Below are positions 6,415-14,650 of a DNA stretch of 64,000 bases, in pieces. Position 1 is the stretch's first letter. Every line of letters begins with the position of its first letter. The notes under the pieces are model-generated. The model had not been told where the DNA came from. It did not search any database and saw nothing but the letters and a program-made list of their open reading frames with translations. The stretch comes from Flavobacterium flabelliforme (lineage in GTDB: Bacteria; Bacteroidota; Bacteroidia; Flavobacteriales; Flavobacteriaceae), in the NCBI RefSeq assembly GCF_017948675.1, contig NZ_JAGFBU010000002.1, positions 478,939 through 542,938 of the forward strand. Reading direction: 5' to 3'. The position numbers were made by a program, and so were the translations under genes.

Positions 6415-9400
6415 TTAGTTCACTAATACCCATTGTCCTGAAGCGATTAAGCTCTCGGCTTTTTTGTATTTCATTTCTTGTATTTGTCCGTTAGCCACGT
6501 TTTGTACCGTAACGTTATCATTACGATTTATTTTGGGCATATCTCTAGTAATAGTTTCCGTAACTTGGCGTGGTTGGGTTTCTCCCGCTTCACGGTTTGC
6601 AGCTTCACTATTAGGAATCTCATCTTTACTCAACTCGTAATCTTCTCTTGGAGCAACATCTATTGCCTCTTGAATTTTTTGATTTTCTTGAGCTGGTAGA
6701 TCTCCTTTGAACAAGAAAGAAATTACTTCTTTGTTTACGTTGTCAATCATTGCTCTAAACAAATTAAAAGCTTCTAATTTGTAAATTAGTAAAGGATCTT
6801 TTTGTTCGTGAACGGCTAATTGAACCGATTGTTTCAATTCGTCCATTTTACGCAAGTGTTTTTTCCATGCTTCATCAACAATTGCTAAGGTAATGTTTTT
6901 CTCAAAATCAGCCACTAGTTGCGTTCCTTGAGAATCATAAGCCATTTTCAAATCAGTTACCACATTCAACGATTTAATTCCATCTGTAAAAGGAACTACG
7001 ATACGCTCAAATTGATTGTTTTTATCTTCGTAAACACTTTTTATAATAGGGAAGGCTTCTCTTGCGCTTCTTGCTGTTTTTTCAGTATAATATTCTAATG
7101 TCGCTTTATATACTTTTCCTGTTAGCTCCATTTCGCTCAATTTATTGAACTCACTTTCGGTAACTGGTGAAGTAATAGAAAAATATCGAATTAATTCAAA
7201 TTCGAAGTTTTTAAAATTATTACTTCCTTTATTTTGATCTACAATTAATTCGCAGGTGTCATAAAGCATATTAGCAATATCTAATTTCAAACGCTCTCCA
7301 AACAAAGCATGACGACGACGTTTGTAAACTACTTCACGTTGTGCATTCATAACGTCATCATATTCTAACAAACGCTTACGAACACCAAAGTTATTTTCCT
7401 CTACTTTTTTCTGAGCACGCTCGATAGATTTTGTCATCATCGAATGTTGAATCACTTCTCCTTCTTGCAATCCCATTCTGTCCATTACTTTGGCTACTCT
7501 TTCAGAGCCAAATAAACGCATTAAATTATCTTCAAGAGAAACATAAAACTGTGAACTTCCTGGATCTCCTTGACGACCTGCACGACCACGTAACTGACGG
7601 TCTACACGACGAGAGTCATGACGCTCTGTACCTACAATTGCTAATCCACCTGCTGCTTTTACTTCGGCAGATAATTTAATATCCGTACCACGACCAGCCA
7701 TGTTTGTTGCAATAGTAACTACTCCTGGTTTACCAGCTTCTTCAACAATTTGAGCTTCTTGTTTGTGCATTTTGGCATTCAACACATTATGTGTAACCCC
7801 TCGCATTTTTAACATTCGGCTTAATAATTCTGAAATCTCTACTGAAGTAGTACCAATAAGTACTGGTCTTCCTGCTTTTGATAATTCTGTTACGTCTTCA
7901 ATAACAGCGTTGAATTTTTCACGAGTCGTTTTATAAATAAAATCCTCTTTATCCAATCGTGCCATTCCTCTGTTCGTAGGAATTTCTACAACGTCTAATT
8001 TATATATCTGCCATAACTCACCCGCTTCAGTAACAGCAGTTCCTGTCATACCACCCAGTTTGTTGTACATTCTGAAATAGTTTTGCAAAGTTACTGTTGC
8101 AAAGGTTTGTGTAGCCGCTTCAATTTTTACATTTTCTTTAGCTTCAATCGCTTGGTGTAATCCGTCAGAGTAACGACGACCATCCATTATACGACCCGTT
8201 TGCTCATCTACAATCATGATTTTATTATCCATGATCACATATTCTGTGTCTTTTTCAAATAAAGTGTAGGCTTTTAGAAGTTGTGTTAAAGTGTGAATAC
8301 GCTCACTTTTTACACCAAAATCTTGAAATAATTTTTCTTTTTCTTCTGCTTCAACGTCTTTGTCTAATTTTTTCTTTTCGATAGCAGCTATTTCTGTTCC
8401 AATATCTGGAAGTACAAAAAAGTCAGCATCAGTATCTCCAGAAAGATATTTTATTCCGTTGTCCGATAATTCTACTTGATTGTTTTTTTCTTCAATAACA
8501 AAGTACAATGCCTCATCGATCTTGTGCATTTCTCTATTGTTATCTTGCATATAATGGTTTTCTGTTTTTTGAAGCAATTGTCTAATTCCTTCTTCACTTA
8601 AAAACTTAATTAATGCTTTGTTTTTTGGTAATGCTCGGTAAGCTCTTAATAATTGGAATCCACCTTCTTTAGTATTTCCCTCTTTTATTAATTTTTTAGC
8701 TTCTGATAAAAAACCGTTTGCTAATTGACGTTGAAGCGCCACTAGGTTTTCGATTTTTGGTTTCATTTCCATGAACTCATGACGGTCTCCTTGAGGGACT
8801 GGTCCAGAGATAATTAATGGTGTTCTTGCATCATCAATTAATACTGAATCGACCTCATCGACAATAGCATAATTATGTTTGCGTTGTACCAGATCATTTG
8901 GCGAATGTGCCATGTTATCTCTTAAGTAATCAAAACCAAATTCATTATTAGTTCCGTAAGTTATATCTGCATCATACGCTTTTCTTCTGTCATCAGAATT
9001 GGGCTGGTAGTTGTCAATACATTCTACAGTCATACCATGAAATTCGAATAAAGGCGCTTTCCAGGTACTATCTCTTTTTGCCAAATAATCATTCACAGTT
9101 ACTAAATGCACACCGTTTCCTGTTAATGCATTTAAGTACAATGGTAAAGTTGCCACTAATGTTTTTCCTTCACCAGTTTGCATTTCTGCCACTTTTCCTT
9201 CGTGCAACACCATTCCGCCAATTAATTGTACGTCATAGTGAATCATATCCCAGGTAATTTCTTTTCCTGCAGCACTCCATGTGTTACTCCAAACTGAGTT
9301 GTCTCCGTCTAAAGTAATGTAGCTTTTTGTGGCAGATAATTCTCTGTCTTTTGGAGTTGCTGTAACTACAATTTGAGAATTGTCTTTGAAACGTCTTGCT

Positions 9401-9756
9401 GTTTCTTTTACTACAGCAAAAGCTTCTGGAAGAATTTCCATTAAAGTTTTTTCAGAAATATCGTAAGCTTCTTTTTCAAGAGCATCAATAGCGATGTAAA
9501 TGTCTTCTCTTTTATCAATATCCGTGATACTTTCTACTTCCTTTTTAAGAGAGGCAATTTTGGCATCTTTTTCGGAACGATCTTGTTTTATTTTTTCTTT
9601 AAAAAATAGGGTGCGTCCTCTAAGTTCATCATTGGTTAATGACATTAAAGGAGTTTCGAACGTTTTAATTTTGTTAAGATAAGGTTGTAATGCTTTTACA
9701 TCTTTTTGTGACTTATCGCCAACAAAGACTTTAATAAGGCTATTTATGAAACTCAT
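6415..9756 (-). CDS. secA: Preprotein translocase ATPase SecA
   Basis: SecA drives secretory proteins through SecYEG by ATP hydrolysis at the inner membrane. At 1113 residues it is longer than E. coli SecA (901), as is usual in Bacteroidota, because of insertions in the nucleotide-binding part. Seen are Walker A MQTGEGKTL, the DEAD-type VDEVDSVLIDDARTPLI, motif V NMAGRGTDIKL and motif VI QLRGRAGRQGDPG. The C-terminus ends KKAESLIASGQWVLVN and lacks the CxCxnCH zinc motif (SEC-C) that binds SecB and phospholipid in E. coli. A small DUF2795 gene lies upstream, with a terminator-like hairpin between. Confidence 0.97.
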   Translation of the reverse strand: MSFINSLIKVFVGDKSQKDVKALQPYLNKIKTFETPLMSLTNDELRGRTLFFKEKIKQDRSEKDAKIASLKKEVESITDIDKREDIYIAIDALEKEAYDISEKTLMEILPEAFAVVKETARRFKDNSQIVVTATPKDRELSATKSYITLDGDNSVWSNTWSAAGKEITWDMIHYDVQLIGGMVLHEGKVAEMQTGEGKTLVATLPLYLNALTGNGVHLVTVNDYLAKRDSTWKAPLFEFHGMTVECIDNYQPNSDDRRKAYDADITYGTNNEFGFDYLRDNMAHSPNDLVQRKHNYAIVDEVDSVLIDDARTPLIISGPVPQGDRHEFMEMKPKIENLVALQRQLANGFLSEAKKLIKEGNTKEGGFQLLRAYRALPKNKALIKFLSEEGIRQLLQKTENHYMQDNNREMHKIDEALYFVIEEKNNQVELSDNGIKYLSGDTDADFFVLPDIGTEIAAIEKKKLDKDVEAEEKEKLFQDFGVKSERIHTLTQLLKAYTLFEKDTEYVIMDNKIMIVDEQTGRIMDGRRYSDGLHQAIEAKENVKIEAATQTFATVTLQNYFRMYNKLGGMTGTAVTEAGELWQIYKLDVVEIPTNRGMARLDKEDFIYKTTREKFNAVIEDVTELSKAGRPVLIGTTSVEISELLSRMLKMRGVTHNVLNAKMHKQEAQIVEEAGKPGVVTIATNMAGRGTDIKLSAEVKAAGGLAIVGTERHDSRRVDRQLRGRAGRQGDPGSSQFYVSLEDNLMRLFGSERVAKVMDRMGLQEGEVIQHSMMTKSIERAQKKVEENNFGVRKRLLEYDDVMNAQREVVYKRRRHALFGERLKLDIANMLYDTCELIVDQNKGSNNFKNFEFELIRYFSITSPVTESEFNKLSEMELTGKVYKATLEYYTEKTARSAREAFPIIKSVYEDKNNQFERIVVPFTDGIKSLNVVTDLKMAYDSQGTQLVADFEKNITLAIVDEAWKKHLRKMDELKQSVQLAVHEQKDPLLIYKLEAFNLFRAMIDNVNKEVISFLFKGDLPAQENQKIQEAIDVAPREDYELSKDEIPNSEAANREAGETQPRQVTETITRDMPKINRNDNVTVQNVANGQIQEMKYKKAESLIASGQWVLVN

Positions 9757-9802
9757 GATATGTTTTTATTTCTATTTTTTTTAATTTTGAGACTTTAAAC
9801 CA

Positions 9803-9830
9803 AAAAAAGCCTCTTTAGAGACTTTTTAAT
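9803..9830 (-). terminator. Probable terminator of the DUF2795 gene
   Basis: AAAAAGCCTCT and AGAGACTTTTT form a stem with one mismatch around a 2-base loop. On the minus strand it is followed by a T-run. It separates the DUF2795 gene from secA. Confidence 0.6.
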
Positions 9831-9841
9831 TGGGTTACCTT

Positions 9842-10063
9842 TTAATATTCATCCTCATTCCAAAGATAATCTTCGTCAGTAGGATAATCTGGCCATATTT
9901 CTTCCATTGATTCATATATCTCGCCTTCATCTTCTATAGATTGAAGGTTTTCTACTACTTCTAATGGAGCTCCTGCTCTAATAGCGTAGTCAATAAGTTC
10001 GTCTTTGTTAGCAGGCCACGGGGCATCACTAAGATAGGATGCTAATTCTAATGTCCAATACAT
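9842..10063 (-). CDS. DUF2795 small acidic protein
   Basis: This 73-residue, highly acidic protein starts MYWTLELASYLSDAPWPA and matches the DUF2795 family as I know it: WTLELASYL, then PANKDELIDYAIRAGAPLEVVENL, then an acidic tail. No biochemical function is established to my knowledge. The conserved domain is a small helical bundle, and the tail (WPDYPTDEDYLWNEDEY) is almost all acidic and aromatic. It has its own consensus promoter and terminator, so it is a separate unit from secA. Confidence 0.8.
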   Translation of the reverse strand: MYWTLELASYLSDAPWPANKDELIDYAIRAGAPLEVVENLQSIEDEGEIYESMEEIWPDYPTDEDYLWNEDEY

Positions 10064-10085
10064 TTGTTGTCGATTTAGTTTTGTG

Positions 10086-10115
10086 CAAAAATAAAATTTT
10101 TACTGAAAGAGACAA
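10086..10115 (-). promoter_or_regulatory. Consensus promoter of the DUF2795 gene
   Basis: On the minus strand: TTG (10113-10115), 19 bases, TATTTTTG (10086-10093). This fits both the -33 and -7 parts of the Bacteroidota promoter, 23 bases before the ATG. Confidence 0.65.
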
Positions 10116-10260
10116 GTAAAAAATGATTTATTTTTAGTTAAAGTTAAGAACGTTTAAATTGATTTCAGATTTTTGACTTTAAATTAACAATTTTTTCATT
10201 TTGAATACCTCTAAAATTAAAAAACCATTACTCTTTTCTTAAAGCTTTAGGACTGAAAAC

Positions 10261-10830
10261 TTACTTCCTCGGTATCCATTGCACTTCGTTAGCATTCAAG
10301 TCATGAGACAACTTTCGTGCCAACACAAAAAGATAGTCAGAAAGTCGGTTTAAGTACTTAATTGCAATCTCGGCAACGGGTTCATTATGACTTAAATGAA
10401 CGGCTAGACGTTCTGCTCGACGGCAAACACAGCGTGCAATATGACAATATGACACAGTTGTGTGTCCTCCAGGAAGTACAAAATGTGTCATTGGCGGCAA
10501 GGCTTCTTCCATAGCGTCAATTTCATTTTCTAATAATTCGATATCAGATTCAATTATTCCTAGTTTTTTTAATCGTAATTCTCCGTTTTTCATGACCTCT
10601 TTTTCTGGTGGAGTAGCAAGAATTGCTCCCACTGTAAATAAGCGATCTTGAATTTCGATTAAAATTTCTTTGTAATGGATATTCATTTCTTGGTCACGAA
10701 TTAATCCGATATGGGAGTTTAACTCATCTACGGTTCCGTAACTTTCTATTCGGGCGTGGTCTTTAGGTACTCGAGTTCCTCCAAAAAGAGCTGTCGTTCC
10801 TTTGTCTCCCGTTTTTGTATATACTTTCAT
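10261..10830 (-). CDS. Cob(I)alamin adenosyltransferase, PduO type
   Basis: The enzyme transfers the adenosyl group of ATP to cob(I)alamin to make adenosylcobalamin. It has the N-terminal ATP loop YTKTGDKGTTALFGG (residues 4-18), the ESYGTVDELNSHIG segment, and the C-terminal helix CRRAERLAV with the catalytic Arg/Glu pair. Length 189 is standard for PduO/MMAB-type trimeric ATRs. No cobalamin synthesis or B12-dependent mutase gene is in the window, so it probably serves salvaged B12. A TAAATTTG box is 23 bases upstream of the ATG. Confidence 0.92.
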   Translation of the reverse strand: MKVYTKTGDKGTTALFGGTRVPKDHARIESYGTVDELNSHIGLIRDQEMNIHYKEILIEIQDRLFTVGAILATPPEKEVMKNGELRLKKLGIIESDIELLENEIDAMEEALPPMTHFVLPGGHTTVSYCHIARCVCRRAERLAVHLSHNEPVAEIAIKYLNRLSDYLFVLARKLSHDLNANEVQWIPRK

Positions 10831-10853
10831 TTTTTTGAATTAGTGTTGTGGAT

Positions 10854-10861
10854 CAAATTTA
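10854..10861 (-). promoter_or_regulatory. -7 promoter element of the adenosyltransferase gene
   Basis: The minus strand reads TAAATTTG, an exact TAnnTTTG match; no clear -33 TTG is seen. Confidence 0.45.
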
Positions 10862-10982
10862 GGCTATTAATTTGATTCTTGAAATAGAAGAAACTTCAAA
10901 TGGATTTATTACTAAAACTAAGCCTTCTGTAAAAGTTTAAAACTCTTTTTTACTATTATAGAAGTTCTTTTTACAACTCGTT

Positions 10983-11081
10983 CCTAGCCCGGATAGTAGT
11001 GAAAATCCTTTATTGCTATTTTAGCCTTTTTAGAGGCGTGAAAGAGCAATAAAGATTGTAGCGGATAGCCGGATTAGCTCC
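10983..11081 (+). repeat. Dispersed intergenic element, copy C
   Basis: Reads CCTAGCCCGGATAGTAGTG AAAATCC, a variable middle, then AAAGATTGTAGCGGATAGCC. The middle is a hairpin: AATC-C-TTTATTGCT pairs with AGCAATAAA-GATT. Copy D at 47.3 kb keeps the same pairing with different bases. It sits directly after the stop of the ABC ATPase gene (minus strand), pointing the other way. Confidence 0.65.
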
Positions 11082-11092
11082 TTGAAAAAAAA

Positions 11093-11779
11093 TTATTTTG
11101 TGGTATCACTTTCTATTAATCCATCGCGCAAACGAATGATTCTATTGGCATAAGCGGCAATTTCTTCCTCGTGAGTTACTAGAATAACGGTATTCCCGTT
11201 GGAGTGAATGTCACCAAATAGTTTCATGATTTCTAGTGAGGTTTTGCTGTCTAGATTTCCGGTAGGTTCATCGGCCAGAATGATAGATGGTTTGTTGACT
11301 AAAGCTCTAGCGATTGCTACACGCTGACGTTGTCCTCCAGAAAGTTGGTTGGGTTGGTGATCCATTCTATCGGCAAGATTTACTTGTTCTAGAACTTCGG
11401 TAGCTCGTTTGTTGCGTTCTGATTTAGAAAAACCTGCATATATCATGGGTAATGCCACATTATCTAGGGCAGTTGTTCTAGGTAAAAGGTTGAAGGTTTG
11501 AAAAACAAAACCTATTTCTTTGTTTCTAATTTCGGCTAACTCATCATCTTTCATTTTGCTTACATCTTTTCCGTTCAAAATGTAATTCCCTGAAGTAGGG
11601 GTGTCTAAGCATCCTAATAAGTTCATTAAGGTAGATTTTCCAGATCCCGAAGGTCCCATTAAAGCTACATATTCGCCTTTATTTATTTCTAAATCAATGC
11701 CTTTTAGAACATAAACGATTTCATTTCCAAGTACAAAATCTCTTTTGATATTCGTTATTTTTATTAGCGGGTTTGCCAT
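11093..11779 (-). CDS. ABC transporter ATP-binding protein, MacB/LolD type
   Basis: This 228-residue ATPase has Walker [10 protein letters not shown] near residue 42, the Q-loop [10 protein letters not shown], signature [15 protein letters not shown], and Walker [13 protein letters not shown] followed by the switch His in LVTHEE. The NLLP sequence after the Q-loop and the short length are typical of the MacB/FtsE/LolD branch, which powers mechanotransmission or lipoprotein release rather than import. No permease gene is adjacent, so its membrane partner must lie elsewhere. It stands alone between two spacers. Confidence 0.9.
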   Translation of the reverse strand: MANPLIKITNIKRDFVLGNEIVYVLKGIDLEINKGEYVALMGPSGSGKSTLMNLLGCLDTPTSGNYILNGKDVSKMKDDELAEIRNKEIGFVFQTFNLLPRTTALDNVALPMIYAGFSKSERNKRATEVLEQVNLADRMDHQPNQLSGGQRQRVAIARALVNKPSIILADEPTGNLDSKTSLEIMKLFGDIHSNGNTVILVTHEEEIAAYANRIIRLRDGLIESDTTK

Positions 11780-12091
11780 TAGAATGTATGATTTTTAACC
11801 TTAGACTTTGCTCAGGCTACTATTAATTTAGATTTTAAAAGTACAAAAACTTTTGAACTATTAATAAGTAGTCTTTTTTTTAATTTGTTACACTGTTTAG
11901 AATAATGAATTTTAATTTCTACATTATTAAGTTTAGTTTAATACTGCGATTTAGATGATTTTTCTAGTGGTTCATAAGCTAAAACAAGTTATAAACTTTT
12001 ATATTATTTTAGTTAATATTTTTATAATTCAACTAAGTTTTTGTATTATTTCACAATTTTTAAGATTAGTTGTATAATTATTGTTTTATTA

Positions 12092-12121
12092 TTGAATATT
12101 TCACAATCTGATATACATTTG
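12092..12121 (+). promoter_or_regulatory. Consensus promoter of the DUF6565-like lipoprotein gene
   Basis: TTG (12092-12094), 19 bases, TACATTTG (12114-12121), 29 bases before the ATG. This is one of the best matches in the window and suggests strong expression. The rest of the 11780-12150 gap is AT-rich and shows nothing else. Confidence 0.65.
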
Positions 12122-12150
12122 TTTCATAATAATTAATTAAATCAAAAATT

Positions 12151-12816
12151 ATGAAAACTCAAAAACTAGTATTAGGATTAGCAGTAATGGCTATAGGATT
12201 TACATCATGTAAAGATGAAAAAGCGGAACAAGCAAAGAAAAAAGTTGATTCGTACGTAACTTACGTAGATTCTCTTGGAAACGTAGCTGAAGCTGAAGCA
12301 GCTCAAAATTGGGAAGGTATTGAATCTTCATACCAAACTAGAGTAGGAGAAGCTGAAGTTGCTATAGCTGATATGAAAGATAATGCTGAATCTCAAGCAA
12401 GAATTGATGCTAGTAAAGCAAAATATGAAGCTTTAAAAGTTAAAGTTGAAGCTCAAAAAATGGCTGCCGTTGCTGCTGCAAATCCAAAACAACAAATGAG
12501 AAATGCTTTGTTTGGTGAAGGAAAAATAGGTGATGATATGAATTTTGGTTGGGTAAATGCCGCTAATATTCATAGTGTTTACCAACAATTTGTTCATACT
12601 GTAGAAAACAACAAAGACAAATATTCTCGTGAAGATTGGGATGAAGTAAAAGCAATGTATGAAGCGTTGGATAGCAGAAAAAATACAGTAGAAAAAGAAG
12701 GTCTTTCTTCTGAAGACAATAGAAAAATTGCTGGTTTAAAAATTAAATTTGCACCGATGTACACTCTAAATAGAATGGGAGCTAAATCAGAAGAAATGAA
12801 AAAAGCTAAACAATAA
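12151..12816 (+). CDS. Predicted lipoprotein, DUF6565-like
   Basis: The signal peptide MKTQKLVLGLAVMAIGFTSC ends in a lipobox with Cys20, so the mature protein is probably lipid-anchored. The remaining 200 residues are charged and helical, rich in Ala, Glu and Lys (for example VKVEAQKMAAVAAANPKQQ), with a more globular C-terminal third (NFGWVNAANIHSVYQQFV). It resembles flavobacterial lipoproteins labelled DUF6565, of unknown function; that name is from memory and tentative. A strong promoter and a clean terminator frame it as a single-gene transcript, and codon use looks like that of a well expressed gene. Confidence 0.75.
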   Translation: MKTQKLVLGLAVMAIGFTSCKDEKAEQAKKKVDSYVTYVDSLGNVAEAEAAQNWEGIESSYQTRVGEAEVAIADMKDNAESQARIDASKAKYEALKVKVEAQKMAAVAAANPKQQMRNALFGEGKIGDDMNFGWVNAANIHSVYQQFVHTVENNKDKYSREDWDEVKAMYEALDSRKNTVEKEGLSSEDNRKIAGLKIKFAPMYTLNRMGAKSEEMKKAKQ

Positions 12817-12851
12817 GCTAAAGAATAAGGAATAGTTAATTCAATAGGAAG

Positions 12852-12883
12852 ATGACAGTCAGTAATGGCTGTCATTTTTTTTT
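12852..12883 (+). terminator. Terminator of the lipoprotein gene
   Basis: ATGACAG and CTGTCAT form a 7-base stem around a 10-base loop, followed by nine Ts. Confidence 0.85.
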
Positions 12884-12910
12884 GGTTACCTTTTTACGAT
12901 AACGAATAAA

Positions 12911-12949
12911 TAAATAAAAGGCTGTTTCAATAATTTTGAAACAGCCTTT
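12911..12949 (-). terminator. Terminator of the carbonic anhydrase gene
   Basis: AAAGGCTGTTTCAA (12917-12930) and TTGAAACAGCCTTT (12936-12949) form a perfect 14-base stem. On the minus strand it is followed by a T-rich tail. It begins 33 bases after the carbonic anhydrase stop. Confidence 0.85.
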
Positions 12950-12981
12950 GTTGTAAATTTTAATTGAAGAGGATTATTTTA

Positions 12982-13611
12982 TTAATCCGCTATTTTATAA
13001 ATGGATGTAATTTCTTTAAAGATAGCATCAACATCGATATTTAAATCTATTAATTCTCCGTTGTGAATATCAAAAACCCATCCGTACACTTTTAGATTGC
13101 GTTGTCTATTGGCTCTCTGAACTTCAGCGGTTTTAATCACGTTGATGCATTGTTCTTGAACATTCAACTCTACTAATCTTTTGTATTTTTGACCTTCCTC
13201 TTCTATTGCATCAAGCTCTTGTCTGTGAAGACGGTATACATCACGTATGTTTCTTAACCATGGATTTAAAATTCCTAAATCGGCTTGTTGCATGGCAGCA
13301 AGTACACCGCCACAACCATAATGGCCACAAACTACAATGTGATTTACTTTTAAACTCGTTACGGCATAATTAATAACAGACATCGAATTAAGGTCTGTAT
13401 TGGGAACCATATTAGCAATATTTCTGTGTACAAAAACTTGTCCAGGTTCTAATCCCATTAGATCTTCGGCAGAAACGCGGCTATCAGAACAACCTATATA
13501 AAGGAATTCAGGAGTTTGTCCGTCGCCTAATTTGTCAAAATATTTTTCGTCGCTTTGAAGCTTTTTTGCAATCCAATTGCGGTTATTCTCGAAGATCTGT
13601 TTGATGTCCAT
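12982..13611 (-). CDS. Beta-class carbonic anhydrase
   Basis: The enzyme interconverts CO2 and bicarbonate in the cytoplasm. Zinc ligands are visible: Cys41 in GCSDSRV, His97 and Cys100 in CGHYGCGG, with the Asp43/Arg45 dyad of the beta class. Length 209 is normal. There is no signal peptide. The gene runs in the same direction as the upstream methyltransferase gene with a 30-base gap, but has its own TATATTTG box in that gap and its own terminator. No SulP or BicA transporter lies nearby, so a general bicarbonate-supply role is likely. Confidence 0.95.
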   Translation of the reverse strand: MDIKQIFENNRNWIAKKLQSDEKYFDKLGDGQTPEFLYIGCSDSRVSAEDLMGLEPGQVFVHRNIANMVPNTDLNSMSVINYAVTSLKVNHIVVCGHYGCGGVLAAMQQADLGILNPWLRNIRDVYRLHRQELDAIEEEGQKYKRLVELNVQEQCINVIKTAEVQRANRQRNLKVYGWVFDIHNGELIDLNIDVDAIFKEITSIYKIAD

Positions 13612-13628
13612 GTAGTATATTTAGATTG

Positions 13629-13636
13629 CAAATATA
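13629..13636 (-). promoter_or_regulatory. -7 promoter element of the carbonic anhydrase gene
   Basis: The minus strand reads TATATTTG, 17 bases before the ATG at 13611. Confidence 0.45.
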
Positions 13637-13641
13637 ATAAT

Positions 13642-14421
13642 CTATACGCGAATGATGAAATGTTCTTTTGGTTGTTCTCTTCTAAAAAATACAAATCCCC
13701 ATTGAAACGTGTCTATCGTTACGCTAACTTTATCCTGTTTTTGTATTATTTTCCAGGCCTCTTCCATATGTTTTGACCAATGAATATCATCAAAAATCCA
13801 TACCGTTTCGTTAGTAACTGTAGGAAGTAATGCTTCAAAATAATCTAAAGTAGCTTGTTTTTGGTGGTTTCCGTCAAAATAAATAAGATCAAATGTTTTA
13901 GATTTTAAATCGTTATTTTTTAAATAATGACTAAATTCTGAATTTAAAAATTCAATATTCATGCATTTTAATTTTTGCAAATGATCTTGCGCAACAGATA
14001 AGGTGTTTTTGCAGCCTTCTAAAGTTGTGATTTGTGCCTTTTTGTTTCCTAGAGAAAGTGCAGCAGTTGCTAATCCTACTGAAGTTCCTATTTCTAAAAT
14101 GGAGGATGGTTGAAAATAATTTACAATACGGTATATTAATTCGGCTCTTTTTGTTGAAATTCCCGCAGTTGTAGCAATCTTTGAAATTTCTCTTTTATTA
14201 GATTTAAAAACTTTGGAACCGGCACCAAAATCAGTGACTTCAATAGTGTTTTTGTTTTCTAAAAGTGATTTCCTAAACTTTTTTAAAACCTCATATTCTG
14301 GTATTGTTTTACGATCATAAAAGCATTTTGTCAATAAATTAAAGACAAATGGAGAATGAACTGCATGCTCGTTTTTGGACTGCCAAAGAAATTTTAGATA
14401 TGATTTTACTTGAAATAACAT
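13642..14421 (-). CDS. Class I SAM-dependent O-methyltransferase-like protein
   Basis: The 259-residue protein has a Rossmann methyltransferase core. ILEIGTSVGLATAALSL (around residue 110) is the SAM-binding motif I, TTLEGC is the acidic end of beta 2, and DLIYFDGNHQKQATLDYFE is motif IV with a likely metal or catalytic Asp. WIFDDIHWS follows. The N-terminal part with HAVHSPFVFNLLTKCFYD is typical of a Bacteroidota family close to catechol-O-methyltransferase-like enzymes. The substrate is unknown. It may be co-transcribed with the carbonic anhydrase gene 30 bases downstream, but no functional link is evident. Confidence 0.8.
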   Translation of the reverse strand: MLFQVKSYLKFLWQSKNEHAVHSPFVFNLLTKCFYDRKTIPEYEVLKKFRKSLLENKNTIEVTDFGAGSKVFKSNKREISKIATTAGISTKRAELIYRIVNYFQPSSILEIGTSVGLATAALSLGNKKAQITTLEGCKNTLSVAQDHLQKLKCMNIEFLNSEFSHYLKNNDLKSKTFDLIYFDGNHQKQATLDYFEALLPTVTNETVWIFDDIHWSKHMEEAWKIIQKQDKVSVTIDTFQWGFVFFRREQPKEHFIIRV

Positions 14422-14603
14422 AAAGGTTTATTACACAGAGTTGCACAAAAAAAAGCGAAGATACTCAGAGAATTCTTTACATTAAACACAAATTTTACTA
14501 ATTACGACAGATTGTTTCAAGAGTATGGGTAAAAAGTATTTTTTGTTATGGCGTGATTCTTTTCGAAAATGAGTTAAACTGATCTCGTAAACTTTTAAAA
14601 AAC

Positions 14604-14611
14604 TATATTTG
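14604..14611 (+). promoter_or_regulatory. -7 promoter element of the SDR gene
   Basis: TATATTTG lies 39 bases before the ATG at 14651; no convincing -33 TTG is seen. Confidence 0.4.
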
Positions 14612-14650
14612 CCGACTTGAAATTTACACTAAGAATAATTCCCGTTTTTT

